Assembly (NCBI GenBank): GCA_947372005.1
Contig: CANBRV010000005.1
Span: forward strand, 1 to 20,790
DNA length: 20,790 nt
Direction: 5' to 3'
Source: Comamonadaceae bacterium
GTDB lineage: Bacteria > Pseudomonadota > Gammaproteobacteria > Burkholderiales > Burkholderiaceae_C
Shown here: one piece after another, positions 1 through 6,808 of the stretch
How positions within the stretch are numbered: the first letter of the stretch is position 1
Layout of the letters: every line of letters starts with the position of its first letter
Position numbers and translations under genes: made by a program
The notes under the pieces: generated by a model
Seen by the model: the letters and a program-made list of their open reading frames with translations, nothing else
Database searches by the model: none
Told to the model about the DNA's origin: nothing

Positions 1-55
1 GGTTACCCGTGATGTTGCTCGTGGCACCCCTTTGGAGTGGAGTTTGTTAAGTTGA
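1..55 (+). CDS. C-terminal tail of a PseI/NeuB-family ulosonate synthase (partial)
   Basis: The frame starting at base 2 is open from the window edge to a TGA at 53-55 and reads VTRDVARGTPLEWSLLS. This resembles the end of the C-terminal antifreeze-like (SAF) domain of pseudaminic acid synthases, which typically finishes with a basic-Asp-Ile/Val-x-x-Gly-Thr-Pro-Leu-x-Trp-x-Leu pattern. That family condenses PEP with a 6-deoxy-hexosamine to make a nonulosonic acid. Only 17 residues are visible, so the family call rests on pattern memory and is moderate. The stop overlaps the likely TTG start of the next gene (TTGA at 52-55), which supports this being a real gene end and suggests translational coupling. 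If correct, a nonulosonate pathway lies just upstream. Confidence 0.5.
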   Translation, partial: VTRDVARGTPLEWSLLS

Positions 56-570
56 GCGAACTGTCAGCGTTCATCGAAACGGAGAGGTTCATCATGCGAG
101 AGTTATCCGTAGACGATGTGTCGGACAGATATCTCAGTTGGTTAAGTGATGCTGAAGCAGAAAAATGGATTGTTACAGCCAAAACAGCGCAGCGTATAAG
201 CGACTTAAAGGCGTATGTTCTTGAGCGCTCCAACCGAGACAATGTACTTTTTTTGGGTATTTTTGAAAAATACAGTGGTTTGCACATTGGAAACATTAAA
301 TATGAACCCATAGAACTAGCAACAAGCTCTGCGGTCATGGGGGTTTTGATTGGCGAGCCCACGTATCGTGGCAAAGGTGTTTTTCCAGAAGTCTTTAAGG
401 CAAGCGCCACTTGGCTAAAGAATAAGCGCGGCGTTAATCATATTCATCTTGGAGTCGAAAAAGCAAATCAATACGCGGTAAAAGCATATCAAAATATTGG
501 CTTTACTCCCACCCTCTCAGAGGGTACACCCACCAATCCAGACGTTTTAATGATGGTTCTACACATTTAG
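52..570 (+). CDS. RimJ/RimL-like GNAT N-acetyltransferase
   Basis: This encodes about 172 residues with the GNAT fold. The N-terminus reads ETERFIMRELSVDDV, typical of RimJ/RimL-like members. The acetyl-CoA pyrophosphate-binding motif is YRGKGV, and the C-terminal stretch N-x-x-A-V-K-A-Y-x-x-x-G-F is also classic. I chose the TTG at 52 because a GGAG sits at 39-42 with a nine-base spacer and because TTGA overlaps the upstream stop. A GTG at 37 would add five residues but has poorer spacing. The family acetylates amino groups using acetyl-CoA. Next to a probable pseudaminic acid synthase, the likely substrate is an amino group on an ulosonate or its precursor sugar, but it is not a close sequence match to Campylobacter PseH. 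The substrate is inferred from context only. Confidence 0.85.
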   Translation: MSELSAFIETERFIMRELSVDDVSDRYLSWLSDAEAEKWIVTAKTAQRISDLKAYVLERSNRDNVLFLGIFEKYSGLHIGNIKYEPIELATSSAVMGVLIGEPTYRGKGVFPEVFKASATWLKNKRGVNHIHLGVEKANQYAVKAYQNIGFTPTLSEGTPTNPDVLMMVLHI

Positions 571-588
571 GTCTACCGCATTAAACAT

Positions 589-2235
589 ATGTGTTTAATA
601 ATAAAAATTTTAGGTTTAGAGCCATTTTTGGCACAACGTGCGCGTGCACGCCTACGACGCATGATGCGAGGATACCGTCGCTTAAAAGCAGCTAATAAAT
701 TGGGCCAGATTGCAGCAGTCAAAGAGGTCTTGACGAACACCCCTGTCTGCGAACCTACCTCATATTCTTTGCATTTCTTGGGGCTTGAGCCCAAAGCGGC
801 TGAACTGTCTATCCGACAATTTTTACTCGTTAGGCGAGTAAGCACTGGTTTGGGAGAAGCCTTACTCGAATCAATAGGTAGTCAACATGAACCCGTGCGA
901 TACGCACTTCCCAAAGTGTGGCGAGAAGTCTTACGCAAACAGGGCTTTCATGTCGCAGATTGCGCGTCCGCATGGCTTTGGGCGGGGTTTATTGCTTTGT
1001 ACTTAGCAAACGGCATAGTGACTGCCATTAAGCTGAGCGCCATGAATGTCATGGAGTTGATTCATAAAAAAAATAGGGCTCTCGGACGCTATGCTTTTTT
1101 TGATACGCTAGGCTCGGGCAATCTTCCCGTTCAAAATGAAGCAGACGGCAATCACGACATAGTTAACTGGTATCTACGTTGGCCGCAACGAGCACAGAAT
1201 CTTGAAAATATATGTCACAGCGTTATAGATGCCAAGACTAGGTTGATAACTAATATTCAAATAACTGCTTTATCTTCGCCTCTACGTCCATTCAACAGCG
1301 TGATCGCAGAACTTAAATTTCTTCTATGGAGTGTTGCCGCTTGCGCAAGAGCTTGCTTAGGGATTTTGAACGCCACATGGTGGCCAGCCCTTATGTTTGC
1401 GGAAGCAGCTAAAGCAAGGCAGATTCAATTTCAACAACCTAAATTACTAGCACGAGAATACTTATTTCATAACTCAAATTGGATATATCGCCCAGTATGG
1501 ACTTATGCAGCTGAACGCAAAGGCTCTAAAGTTATTTTTTATTTTTACTCAACCAATTGCGAGCAATTTAAAACAGAAGGCAAATATCCATCGATACCGT
1601 ATGGCTGGCAAGCAATGACATGGCCACACTATCTAGTTTGGGATGACTATCAATCTGACTTTGTTCGGCGCGCAGTCGGCCTCGCAGCTTCTATCAGCGT
1701 GGTGGGACCTATTACTTTTCGTACGGGGATACCGATTCCGAAAAATATTCCATCCAATAGCGTTGCTGTCTTTGACGTGCAGCCTATGCGTGATGCAATT
1801 TATCAACCACTAGTATTGGATTTGGAATATTACGTTCCACGGAATGCGAATCAATTTTTGCATGATATTCATCAAGCCATCGTTCTGACTAGTCACATCA
1901 TGATTTTAAAACGAAAGCGAGATGTAGGGTCTAAAGCTCACACAAGCTACATTCAAACAAGCCAATCACTCAGTCATTCAATGCACTGGATGGAAATTAA
2001 CCCAGATACATCAGCTCTTACTTTAATTGAAAAATGTTGCGCTATTATTTCTGCTCCGTTTACCTCTACGGCACTACTTGGGCAAAGTCTTGGTAAGCCA
2101 TCAATCTATTATGATCCGCACGGCATCTGCGATAAAAATGACCGTGCCGCACACGGAATAGCAATATTGTCAAATGTGAAAGAATTACAAAATTGGTTGT
2201 CAACCCTGTCTGAAAATCGTAGTTCTAATTTTTGA
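589..2235 (+). CDS. Polysaccharide biosynthesis PFTS-motif protein
   Basis: This is a 548-residue protein. It carries the block SAPFTSTALLGQSLGKPSIY, with PFTS at residues 490-493, which is the signature of the 'polysaccharide biosynthesis PFTS motif' family found in surface-glycan loci. The C-terminal part, with the PFTS motif, a conserved Gly-Lys-Pro-Ser and then Tyr-Tyr-Asp-Pro, resembles the nucleotide-sugar-binding half of GT-B enzymes such as capsule or sialic acid transferases. The N-terminal third is basic and rich in Arg. A hydrophobic stretch near residues 125-150 could be membrane-associated. I infer a glycosyltransferase role, possibly for a nonulosonate, because it follows the synthase tail and acetyltransferase. 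The biochemical activity is not established by sequence. The ATG at 589 has no clear ribosome binding site, so the start is uncertain. Confidence 0.75.
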   Translation: MCLIIKILGLEPFLAQRARARLRRMMRGYRRLKAANKLGQIAAVKEVLTNTPVCEPTSYSLHFLGLEPKAAELSIRQFLLVRRVSTGLGEALLESIGSQHEPVRYALPKVWREVLRKQGFHVADCASAWLWAGFIALYLANGIVTAIKLSAMNVMELIHKKNRALGRYAFFDTLGSGNLPVQNEADGNHDIVNWYLRWPQRAQNLENICHSVIDAKTRLITNIQITALSSPLRPFNSVIAELKFLLWSVAACARACLGILNATWWPALMFAEAAKARQIQFQQPKLLAREYLFHNSNWIYRPVWTYAAERKGSKVIFYFYSTNCEQFKTEGKYPSIPYGWQAMTWPHYLVWDDYQSDFVRRAVGLAASISVVGPITFRTGIPIPKNIPSNSVAVFDVQPMRDAIYQPLVLDLEYYVPRNANQFLHDIHQAIVLTSHIMILKRKRDVGSKAHTSYIQTSQSLSHSMHWMEINPDTSALTLIEKCCAIISAPFTSTALLGQSLGKPSIYYDPHGICDKNDRAAHGIAILSNVKELQNWLSTLSENRSSNF

Positions 2236-2369
2236 CCTAATGCAGAAAATTTTATTCAATCTGAAAGATGTAGAAGTATTTATTTTTTCAGGAAAAATCA
2301 ATTGCATAATAAAATGCTTAAAGTTATTAATATTAAATTAAATATTAATAACTATTTTTACTGAATTAG
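2236..2369 (+). promoter_or_regulatory. AT-rich intergenic region with possible internal promoter
   Basis: This 134-base gap is the longest in the window and is very AT-rich. A TTGCAT at 2302-2307 is followed after 17 bases by TATTAA (2325-2330), a passable sigma-70-like pair that could start transcription just ahead of the acyltransferase gene at 2370. AT-rich DNA produces such matches by chance, so this is weak evidence. The proposed -10 box lies inside one arm of the inverted repeat at 2322-2353. Confidence 0.25.
2322..2353. repeat. Perfect 13-bp inverted repeat with 6-base spacer
   Basis: The left arm AGTTATTAATATT (2322-2334) and right arm AATATTAATAACT (2341-2353) are exact reverse complements around the spacer AAATTA (2335-2340). 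The stem has only two G-C pairs and is not followed by an uninterrupted T-run, so it is a poor intrinsic terminator. It lies 17 bases before the start codon at 2370 and could be a protein-binding site, a weak RNA hairpin or chance symmetry in AT-rich DNA. Confidence 0.6.
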
Positions 2370-3011
2370 ATGTTTATAATAATTTTTCATAAAACAATAA
2401 CTGAGATTCAAGCTTATGTTGAGGCTTGCATTACAGCCTTGCCCAGTACAAGTGGTAATAAGTTAAGAGCGTATTTTTTTCGGAAAAAATTTAAATCTTT
2501 AGGCTTTCCCGCCACACTCTCTTCGGGTATTCATATCCTTGGCGCAAAAAATATATCTATCCAGAATCATTTTGACTGTGGATTGAATTGTTTTTTATAT
2601 GCCGATGGTGATGGCAGTATTTCAATTGGGAATCGGGTTGCGTTAAATGCCAACGTTCAGATTAATGCATCTATCCGTGGGGAAATTGTGATCGGGGATG
2701 ATGTCTTAATCGGTCCGGGAGTGTTGATCCGAGCAACCAATCATAATTTTTCACGTACCGATATTCCTATTCGACAGCAAGGCCACGTACCAGGAAAAAT
2801 CATAGTGGAAGATGATGTGTGGATTGGAGGAAACGTGACGCTACTTGGCGGTTGCCATATTAAAAAAGGCGCTATCATTGCCGCAGGTGCGGTAGTGATT
2901 GGGGAGGTGCCGGCATACGCCATCGTTGGAGGGGTACCCGCAAAATTATTAAAGTGGCGTGACAATCAGTCTGCGTCTACTGCTACGGAAAACGCATCGA
3001 TACACGAATAG
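2370..3011 (+). CDS. Hexapeptide-repeat (left-handed beta-helix) acyltransferase
   Basis: This 213-residue protein is built mostly of hexapeptide repeats of the [LIV]-G-x-x-x-x type, from about residue 60 to 195, as in the WcaF/NodL/maltose O-acetyltransferase group. Examples are ISIGNRVALNANVQI, IVIGDDVLIGPGVLI and IIVEDDVWIGGNVTL. The segment ATNHNFSRTDIPIRQQGH (around residues 125-142) is the loop that carries the catalytic histidine and active-site contacts in these trimeric enzymes. The end, VGGVPAKLLKWR, is the usual C-terminal cap. It most likely O- or N-acetylates a sugar of the surface glycan with acetyl-CoA in the cytoplasm. There is no evident ribosome binding site before the ATG, which follows the AT-rich gap. 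The sugar substrate cannot be read from sequence. Confidence 0.9.
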   Translation: MFIIIFHKTITEIQAYVEACITALPSTSGNKLRAYFFRKKFKSLGFPATLSSGIHILGAKNISIQNHFDCGLNCFLYADGDGSISIGNRVALNANVQINASIRGEIVIGDDVLIGPGVLIRATNHNFSRTDIPIRQQGHVPGKIIVEDDVWIGGNVTLLGGCHIKKGAIIAAGAVVIGEVPAYAIVGGVPAKLLKWRDNQSASTATENASIHE

Positions 3012-3017
3012 CAAAAA

Positions 3018-3932
3018 ATGACCACTTGCCCTATTTGCAATAGCGATCAAACAAAAATCGTTGCTCCTTTTCGCCATCAAAACCCGATCTTTACCAACTG
3101 CTCACGGGCTGAATGCTTATCCTGCGGCATGGGTTTTGCAACGCCCATGCCCAGCGACACCATGCTGACAGATTACAACGCCAGCTATTTTGCAACGGCG
3201 CATGGCGGGCAGCCTACCAACTCAACAGCAACCGCCTTCTTTTCAGGTATTGCGCGCCTGCGGCTTGCATTTGTGAAACGATTTTTAAATAAATATCAAA
3301 TCGCCATTGACCGCGTGTTAGAGCTTGGCCCTGGGTCTGGTTTTTTTGCACGTCACTGGCTAGAGGTATCGCCACATAACACTTATCTGGCAGTCGAGAC
3401 AGATGCATCGTGCCATCCTGCCCTCCAAGACTTAGGGGTTCAGTTAGTAGCGGTCGATGCGCACGTTCCAGTTGATTTAGTCGTGATGTCACATGTGCTA
3501 GAGCATGTCCCGCATCCTGTGGCGTTTGTTCAACACGCCACAGAAGGGCTGCGACCAGGTGGCGTTATTTTTATTGAGGTGCCTTGCCAAGACTGGGCGC
3601 ATAAACAACTAGACGAGCCCCACATCCTCTTTTTTGACAAGCCATCTATGCATCAACTTCTGACAGATCTTGGTTTTGTCGATATTGAAGTCAGTTATTA
3701 CGGGCAAACCATTCGTCAATTGCAACACACATCATCACTTCGTAACAAGCTTATGGCAATACGTGAAAAACTATTGTCTTTAGGCTTTGTCGCACCTTTT
3801 GCCAAAAAACATGTGGGCATGGAAATGCTCACTCAACCATTAGAGTGTGCCATGGCCGCACCCTTTATGGCACATCAAGAATCGATTGAACCCGCTTGGT
3901 GGCTAAGGGCGGTTGCACGAAGCAGGAGTTAG
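3018..3932 (+). CDS. Class I SAM-dependent methyltransferase with N-terminal zinc ribbon
   Basis: This is a 304-residue protein. The N-terminus has two Cys pairs (C4/C7 and C33/C36), a putative zinc ribbon like that seen in sugar C- and O-methyltransferases of nucleotide-sugar pathways. SAM-binding motif I is VLELGPGSGFF at about residues 100-110, the acidic post-I residue lies in VETDAS, and the Methyltransf_12/23-type motif DLVVMSHVLEHVPHP lies near 153-167, followed by LRPGGVIFIEVP. It should methylate a glycan component or an intermediate using SAM in the cytoplasm. It is followed four bases later by the first of two unknown genes, which suggests the three work together. The C-terminal tail of about 60 residues after the Rossmann core is not a domain I recognise. 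Confidence 0.88.
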   Translation: MTTCPICNSDQTKIVAPFRHQNPIFTNCSRAECLSCGMGFATPMPSDTMLTDYNASYFATAHGGQPTNSTATAFFSGIARLRLAFVKRFLNKYQIAIDRVLELGPGSGFFARHWLEVSPHNTYLAVETDASCHPALQDLGVQLVAVDAHVPVDLVVMSHVLEHVPHPVAFVQHATEGLRPGGVIFIEVPCQDWAHKQLDEPHILFFDKPSMHQLLTDLGFVDIEVSYYGQTIRQLQHTSSLRNKLMAIREKLLSLGFVAPFAKKHVGMEMLTQPLECAMAAPFMAHQESIEPAWWLRAVARSRS

Positions 3933-3936
3933 CACC

Positions 3937-4722
3937 TTGTCGTATTACCCGCTACTCAAGGTGTCTGGCGCCCAAGGCTGGGTCACTTTATGCAACTTCT
4001 CGCCTAATAATTGGGAGGCAAGTGCTACCCGTGATCAGCTCGTTAACGTTACTTGGTGTGCGGGCGATATATGGATGACGGCTTGTTTGGGTGTTTTAAA
4101 AGCAGGAGAAACACGCACGGTTACCGAGCAAGAACTGCAGGGATTAGTACCCGACAGCGCTTTGCCCTTGCTCTCACTCACGCAAAAGCCGTTGCCACCA
4201 CAAAGCCAACGCTTACCAAGACTAGAGGGCATGAAGACGGCAACACCCGCTTGGCGCGCTTCCCTAGGCCTATCCACATCACAAACTCAAACCAGTTATC
4301 AAGGGGAGATGGATCCTTTTCCGGCTCCGGCATCGCTACTTACTTTTGGACCTTTCGTCCAGTTTGGAGCCGAGATAAACAACTATTTAATTTTGCTGAA
4401 TCTTGAAAGCTCACCTATCCCCAGAACAGACACATTAATGATCTACGATGCGCACCATCTGGTGCTTAAGGGGCAATTCGACGTTCATAACAACCAAGCC
4501 ACCATCATTGCGCTTGATGGACTGGGTTTTCATTCAACAGATTTACCTTTGTTTGTGTGCCGCACCATGGCAGCCATTCCGCTCTACTTTTCTCGCACCG
4601 CAGATGGCGCGTTCCTCAGTCTTGAACACACCCACCCGCCCGCATCATTGGTTGTACATGGCAAGCGCTGGGAAACACAAAAAATGCTAAAAAACCGTTG
4701 GTTTGAGAAAGTCACTTCGTGA
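3937..4722 (+). CDS. Unknown beta-rich protein A in glycan locus
   Basis: I do not recognise the family. I chose the TTG at 3937 because AGGAG at 3924-3928 precedes it by eight bases; a TTG at 3913 is possible but would lie inside the preceding gene. The product is about 261 residues, with no signal peptide or clear membrane segment, and predicted by eye to be rich in beta strands. The second half (LLTFGPFVQFGAEINNYLIL onward) ends with a segment SLEHTHPPASLVVHG. This aligns with SYRYQNAPLQAYVHG in the next gene, sharing S-x6-P-x4-V-H-G at identical spacing. This suggests the two are diverged duplicates. It sits between a methyltransferase and protein B with almost no spacing, so a shared role in making or modifying the glycan is likely, but no function can be assigned. 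Confidence 0.75.
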   Translation: MSYYPLLKVSGAQGWVTLCNFSPNNWEASATRDQLVNVTWCAGDIWMTACLGVLKAGETRTVTEQELQGLVPDSALPLLSLTQKPLPPQSQRLPRLEGMKTATPAWRASLGLSTSQTQTSYQGEMDPFPAPASLLTFGPFVQFGAEINNYLILLNLESSPIPRTDTLMIYDAHHLVLKGQFDVHNNQATIIALDGLGFHSTDLPLFVCRTMAAIPLYFSRTADGAFLSLEHTHPPASLVVHGKRWETQKMLKNRWFEKVTS

Positions 4723-5528
4723 TGACGCCCTCTTTTTTATTGCAGCGGCTAAGACGCGCGATGTGGACATGGAAGCAACCGCTGACCCGACAACCATCAG
4801 AGCGAACCGCGCCCATCAGCGATCTTTTTATTTGGCGCACATCTAAAGACTGGCAGACCAGTTTTGAGCTGCTCGATATCCCTTCCCTTTTTTGTGAATA
4901 CCCGCAAAAAGTACAGCGCTACGTCACCATTGTCTTTTTTAACCACATGGGGCGTTATTGCCTAGAAAAATGCGTCCCCGTCCTGCCGCATCAACGCCAA
5001 ACACTCAATATTTCCTCACTAGTTGGGGAGTCGTATGGCGCAGTAGGCACTTTCGCCGTTTTTCACGCCGATACCCCTCCCGCAGTCACAGAGCTTGGCT
5101 CTTTTCTTGCCGAACGCGGCTACGTTAGCTATCGGTATCAAAATGCGCCTTTGCAGGCCTATGTTCATGGCAATTTTGATGCCATCGCACGCAAAAGCGA
5201 TCACACATTTGAACGACTAGGCGTTGTAGGGTGGCGCACCCGTCGCTATTGCCTGCAGCATGCCATGCAAAACCCCTCGTTTTACGTGTTAGGGATTGTT
5301 AATCCAACCAACAAAGTACAATCATTTCACTGTGAATTGATATCGTTGCTCAGTGGTAAACTACTGAGTCATCAATTTGTTAAACTGCCCCCACAAGGGA
5401 TGCATTTAATTCATTTTCCAATCAATCAATCAGAGCCTGCTCGGGCGGTGATTCAAAGCCGTTTGGTCATGGCTAGACCGCTCGTATTTCGTATTCAAAA
5501 CTCTAAACTGGATGTCTTTCATGGGTAA
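4722..5528 (+). CDS. Unknown beta-rich protein B in glycan locus
   Basis: I do not recognise the family. The product has about 268 residues. The stop of protein A and the ATG at 4722 form TGATG, a classic coupled junction; a GTG at 4719 is the alternative start. The N-terminal 40 residues are basic, followed by a body with alternating hydrophobic strands (RYVTIVFFNHMGRY) and the distinctive stretches GSFLAERGYVSYRY and LQAYVHGNFDAIA. The latter shares the V-H-G block with protein A. A third strand-like region, FYVLGIVNPTNKVQSF, resembles a similar Asn-containing strand (NYLILLNLESS) in protein A, consistent with repeated beta-sandwich modules. There is no signal peptide or transmembrane helix. 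It overlaps the KDO8P-synthase-like gene by eight bases, which links this pair to the ulosonate block. Confidence 0.78.
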   Translation: MTPSFLLQRLRRAMWTWKQPLTRQPSERTAPISDLFIWRTSKDWQTSFELLDIPSLFCEYPQKVQRYVTIVFFNHMGRYCLEKCVPVLPHQRQTLNISSLVGESYGAVGTFAVFHADTPPAVTELGSFLAERGYVSYRYQNAPLQAYVHGNFDAIARKSDHTFERLGVVGWRTRRYCLQHAMQNPSFYVLGIVNPTNKVQSFHCELISLLSGKLLSHQFVKLPPQGMHLIHFPINQSEPARAVIQSRLVMARPLVFRIQNSKLDVFHG

Positions 5529-6402
5529 TAAGGTAATTGAAGTTGGCTATGGCAAAGTCAACAAAGTTCAAATTGGCGATAAGTTGCCGCTTGCTTTTAT
5601 CGGTGGGCCGTGCGCCATCGAAAGCCGAGATCATGCCTTTATGATGGCCGAGGCCATTGAAAAAATTTGCCGCAAAGTTGGCATTGCATGGATCTATAAA
5701 TCCTGCTATGACAAAGACTGTCGCTCTGCACCTGACAGCTATCACGGACTCGGTGTGGACGATGGTTTGCGTATTCTTGCTGATATTCGTGACGCATTTG
5801 GCATTCCTGTTGTGTCCGACTTTTCCGACCCCGCATGGGCTGCTGCCACAGGCGAAGTGTGTGACATGGTGCAAGTCCCTGCATACCTATGCCGTCAAAC
5901 CTCTATTCTTCGTGCAGCGGCACAGACCAATCGCCCTATTCATTTGAAAAAGGGACAGTTCATGAGCCCTTGGAACATGAAGAACTCGGTACGTAAGATT
6001 GAGGCTGCTGGCAACCATCAAATTCTTTTAGCCGATCGCGGTACATTTTTTGGCTACAACATGCTGGTCAACGACTTCACCTGCTTCCCCATCATGGCCA
6101 AGACGGGCTATCCTGTTTGTTTTGATGCCACACACTCGATTCAATTGCCCACCTCCATGGGCAATATTTCCGGTGGCCAACGTGAGTTCATTCCCTATTT
6201 GGTTCGCGCCGCCGCCGCTTGCGGTATCAATGCGCTCTTTATGGAAACCCACAACGATCCAGACAATGCCATGTCGGATGCCAATACGGTCATGAACATC
6301 AAACACCTTGAAAACGTGCTAGGGCAAGCCAAGGCCGCACACGAATTCCGCCTTGAAATGCTAGCTAAATATGGAGAAGATAATGTCCACCCAGAAAAAT
6401 AA
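5521..6402 (+). CDS. kdsA: 3-deoxy-8-phosphooctulonate synthase homologue with altered sugar-binding motifs
   Basis: This is a 293-residue TIM-barrel enzyme of the KDO8P/DAH7P synthase family, which condenses PEP with a phosphorylated aldose. Against remembered E. coli and Aquifex KdsA, all four ligands of the metal-dependent class are present: C31 (GGPCAIES), H205 (DATHS), E242 (FMETH) and D253 (AMSDAN). PEP-side residues are kept (KKGQF, DRG). The KANRS motif that helps recognise arabinose-5-phosphate reads KDCRS (65-69), and the usual TDVHE reads SDFSD (99-103). The phosphate-binding Arg-Ser is retained. I infer a phosphorylated aldose other than, or bound differently from, arabinose-5-phosphate. 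The ATG at 5521 has a weak GGA-type site upstream; an in-frame ATG at 5512 would add three residues. It overlaps protein B by eight bases and the CBS gene by twenty. Confidence 0.88.
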   Translation: MGNKVIEVGYGKVNKVQIGDKLPLAFIGGPCAIESRDHAFMMAEAIEKICRKVGIAWIYKSCYDKDCRSAPDSYHGLGVDDGLRILADIRDAFGIPVVSDFSDPAWAAATGEVCDMVQVPAYLCRQTSILRAAAQTNRPIHLKKGQFMSPWNMKNSVRKIEAAGNHQILLADRGTFFGYNMLVNDFTCFPIMAKTGYPVCFDATHSIQLPTSMGNISGGQREFIPYLVRAAAACGINALFMETHNDPDNAMSDANTVMNIKHLENVLGQAKAAHEFRLEMLAKYGEDNVHPEK

Positions 6403-6808
6403 ATCGATGCTAGTCAGCGATGTGATGCTCCCTATGGATCGCGTACCGGCTATCCAAAAAGAAGTGATTTTGAAAGCTGCGCTTGAAGAAATGGGGCGCA
6501 CTCGTCTGGGCATTGTTTGTATTACCGATGCCGTGCAAAAATTATTGGGCATTTTGACCGATGGTGATATACGTCGAAAGCTATTGACCGTACAAAAACC
6601 TTTCTCTGCTTTTTTTATCGACGATGCGCTCGACCACGCCATTCACGCGCCCATGACGATCAAGCCAGACGACACGCTGGTGCATGCCGTCGATGTGATG
6701 GGGCAAAAGCAAATATGGGATTTGCCGGTTGTGAATGACCAAGGCACCCTAGTGGGGTTGTTGCATTTACATCCTGCCTTGCAAGCGCTGTTGGAGGCAG
6801 GGAAGTAA
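6383..6808 (+). CDS. Tandem CBS-domain protein, KdsD-type regulatory half without isomerase domain
   Basis: The start is set at the second ATG (6383), because GGAG at 6373-6376 precedes it by six bases; an ATG at 6371 lacks this. The product has about 141 residues and consists only of two CBS motifs (about residues 8-65 and 75-135). VSDVM near the start, GILTDGDIRRKL in the middle and LVGLLHLHPAL at the end closely follow the C-terminal half of arabinose-5-phosphate isomerase KdsD/KpsF. The SIS catalytic domain that makes arabinose-5-phosphate is absent, and no remnant of it is seen upstream, where the synthase gene lies. CBS pairs bind adenosine nucleotides or CMP-like ligands, so it may regulate the neighbouring synthase or cytidylyltransferase. 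The role is inferred; the family match is clear. Confidence 0.88.
   Translation: MSTQKNKSMLVSDVMLPMDRVPAIQKEVILKAALEEMGRTRLGIVCITDAVQKLLGILTDGDIRRKLLTVQKPFSAFFIDDALDHAIHAPMTIKPDDTLVHAVDVMGQKQIWDLPVVNDQGTLVGLLHLHPALQALLEAGK

Noticed and set aside
3..410. Open frame of 135 codons on the minus strand
   Set aside because: It lies opposite the acetyltransferase, has no recognisable domain, and the + strand frame has clear GNAT motifs.
52..570. PseH, the pseudaminic acid pathway acetyltransferase
   Set aside because: Its sequence is RimJ-like and does not resemble Campylobacter PseH beyond the GNAT core. I kept the general acetyltransferase call, with a pathway role as possibility.
2240..2341. 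Possible 33-codon gene in the AT-rich gap
   Set aside because: There is no ribosome binding site, the composition follows the AT bias, and the frame runs into the inverted repeat. Chance is the simplest explanation.
2322..2353. Inverted repeat as an intrinsic terminator
   Set aside because: The stem has only two G-C pairs and the bases after it are not a continuous T-run, so a stable terminator hairpin is unlikely.
4053..4406. Open frame of 117 codons on the + strand in another phase
   Set aside because: It is inside protein A, with low-complexity composition and no ribosome binding site. Protein A has the better start and a continuous match to protein B.
5521..6402. The housekeeping kdsA gene
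   Set aside because: The sugar-binding motifs are altered and the neighbours (aldolase, SDRs, methyltransferase) do not belong to standard Kdo synthesis, so a specialised homologue is more likely. A genome-wide check would decide.
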